Assembly: GCA_004794785.1 (NCBI GenBank)
Contig: SJOL01006490.1
Coordinates: 248,001 to 312,000, forward strand
Length of the DNA: 64,000 bases
From: Opisthorchis felineus
Lineage: Eukaryota > Platyhelminthes > Trematoda > Opisthorchiida > Opisthorchiidae
Direction of reading: 5' to 3'
Part shown: positions 62,545 to 64,000 of the stretch, piece after piece
How the letters are laid out: each line of letters begins with the position of its first letter
Numbering within the stretch: the stretch's first letter is position 1
The notes under the pieces: model-generated
What the model was told of the DNA's origin: nothing
What the model saw: the letters and a program-made list of their open reading frames with translations, nothing else
Database searches by the model: none
Program-made: the position numbers and the translations under genes

Positions 62545-62735
62545 GAAGAGTCTCCCCGATCAGCTGTAGCACCCTTTCAGTGCTTAACTGACACGCCACC
62601 AGAAGGAAGCACGAGGGCTGGAATACTGTCAGGTTGCCCAAGCCTAGACAGGGGAAGTCGAGAGGCAGAGGTCGGGTTCGAACCACAGACCTTCCGGTCA
62701 GTACACTCGCGCTCTTACCACTGAGGCATCTCGCC
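62545..62735 (-). mobile_element. tRNA-derived SINE, left unit of a dimer
   Basis: Minus strand: GAGATGCCTCAGTGGTAAGA (A-box region) and GGTTCGAACCC (B-box), then the shared body, ending GGTGCTACAGCTGATCGG. It is the best preserved copy with its neighbour at 62739-62918, in the same orientation. Confidence 0.8.
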
Positions 62736-62738
62736 CCA

Positions 62739-62918
62739 AAATCGTTCAGCTGTGGCACCCTTTCGGTGCCTAACTGCCATGCCACCCGAAAGAAGCACGA
62801 GGGATAATGCCAGGTTGCCCAAGACTAGACAGGAGAAGTCAAGATGGGGAGGTCGGGTTCGAACCACAGACATTCCGGTCAGTAAATTCAAGCTCTAACC
62901 ACTGAGCCATCTCTCTCC
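62739..62918 (-). mobile_element. tRNA-derived SINE, right unit of a dimer
   Basis: Minus strand: TGGCTCAGTGG matches the RNA polymerase III A-box consensus exactly, and GGTTCGAACCC matches the B-box except near its end. The body lacks about 10 bases compared with the left unit. It ends GGTGCCACAGCTGAACGATT. Confidence 0.8.
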
Positions 62919-64000
62919 GATCAGAAAATCCACCAGGGTTTTGCGGTTTGTATGCATGCGAACCGCCGGTGATGATAGCAGTAAACAAGCACTAGGTCCC
63001 TTCCCCATCCGTTACTACTCTTTTCTTCATAAGGCTTTCAAATGAATTACGGTTGTGCGACAGCGAAGCATCAGCGTTGAACACTGGTGTTGTGGTGTTG
63101 CTGATGATGACGATGACCCATCGGTGAAATGGTCTCTAGTCTTATGGACTCTGAATCAGCTATTGATGGTGAAGGGGCCTTGGGTGAAAACTCACCACCG
63201 GTGATTTTACAGCACGGATTCGGTTCGTCAGTTATAAAATGTGGACTGCAGTGAGTTGGATCAATATATCACAGTTCTGTTTACATATAGTAGGGAGATA
63301 ACGCGGGAATGGCCAGACAAAGGGCATAACGATCTGACGAGTTCCCAGTGGCTGGTGGTACATAGTCAAGGTTATCTTATATCACAATACTTTATCAGTT
63401 CTAAAAATATATCCACCTGACGGTTAGCATTTCGATGCTACGACTGGAAGACAAACAGTTGGGTGGTTTGAAGACAGAAAGCTGCCATAATAATGAAGAG
63501 AATGTACTTGCTCTATATCATACAGTCGCTCACTGAACTAAAAAGCCATGCTTCCCGACCTGTGAGAACAGCACAGAAAAAGACTGAAAATTTGTTGAAG
63601 TACAGACAGCATCAGATGTGATTGGCAGCTGTTTTTATTTCATCCAGCGAGGGTGTTATTCACTTGTATCTTGCATTCGTACAGAGAACCAGAAAAAGTT
63701 AATCACAGCAACGACTGGAATTCAGTAGAGGCACACTGTCAAACAACTCTTCATTGGTTGTTGGCAAGCGCAAACTACTGACTAGCCATTGTTCTAAGTG
63801 ATACGGAAGACAATGGAAGTACCGGGTGACCCCAGTGGCTGCTGTACACCGATTTTGATGGGAAAAAACATGGACTAGAAACCCCATCCATTTCAGAATG
63901 ATGAGTGCTTTGTACAGCCGCGCTTTCTGTCGTTGTTAATATTACTTTGGTCTCTTCATTACCATGTGCCCGATATTTTAGCTAAACGACGAAGCTCCAG
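62919..64000. other. Unrecognised DNA to the window end
   Basis: No gene or repeat recognised. Confidence 0.35.

Noticed and set aside
62660..62735. Functional tRNA gene on the minus strand
   Set aside because: A- and B-boxes are present, but no acceptor stem or anticodon arm can be drawn, and four similar copies show it is a SINE head.

Overview
The window is eukaryotic nuclear DNA, most likely from a flatworm and probably a cestode. It has spliced genes with introns of 8 kb or more, and its dominant repeats resemble platyhelminth non-LTR retrotransposons. It also carries tRNA-derived SINEs, hammerhead-ribozyme repeats and a decayed Mutator-like transposase. I see no bacterial or viral gene organisation. 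The flatworm assignment is an inference from repeat style, not a proven identity.

One host gene is certain: a UBE2K (E2-25K/Ubc1) ubiquitin-conjugating enzyme on the minus strand. Exon 1 is at 17958-17896, exon 2 at 9422-9187 and exon 3 at 425-197. The exons join in frame into 176 residues, collinear with the 200-residue human protein. The last ~24 codons, which complete the UBA domain, lie beyond position 1. The two complete introns (8.5 and 8.8 kb) hold RTE-like LINE copies (4.0-5.7, 6.4-8.1, 12.9-13.8 and 14.2-17.0 kb), tRNA-type SINEs and hammerhead repeats.

From 18 to 25 kb the DNA is mostly anonymous, with two opposed, nearly identical LINE 3' ends (19.9-20.7 and 23.6-24.1 kb). From 25 to 45.5 kb there is a same-orientation series of copies of one two-ORF LINE family. 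One of them, at about 36.8-45.5 kb, is close to end-to-end. Two copies are interrupted by inverted 3' fragments of related elements, one flanked by a 6-bp target-site duplication. A frameshifted MULE/ZSWIM-type transposase follows at 45.6-47.2 kb, then a near-complete minus-strand RTE copy at 47.3-50.3 kb. From 50 to 64 kb the DNA is mostly unrecognised. It has a few splice-bounded open segments that may be minus-strand host exons, another fold-back hammerhead repeat (61.1-61.5 kb) and a SINE dimer (62.5-62.9 kb).

The most unusual content is a repeat family whose palindromic layout puts a type I hammerhead ribozyme on each DNA strand. Two copies near 2.1-2.3 kb keep every catalytic nucleotide and paired helices I and II, and there is a 293-bp direct periodicity like that of retrozyme or schistosome SINE-like units. 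All element calls come from reading the sequence; no database search was run.
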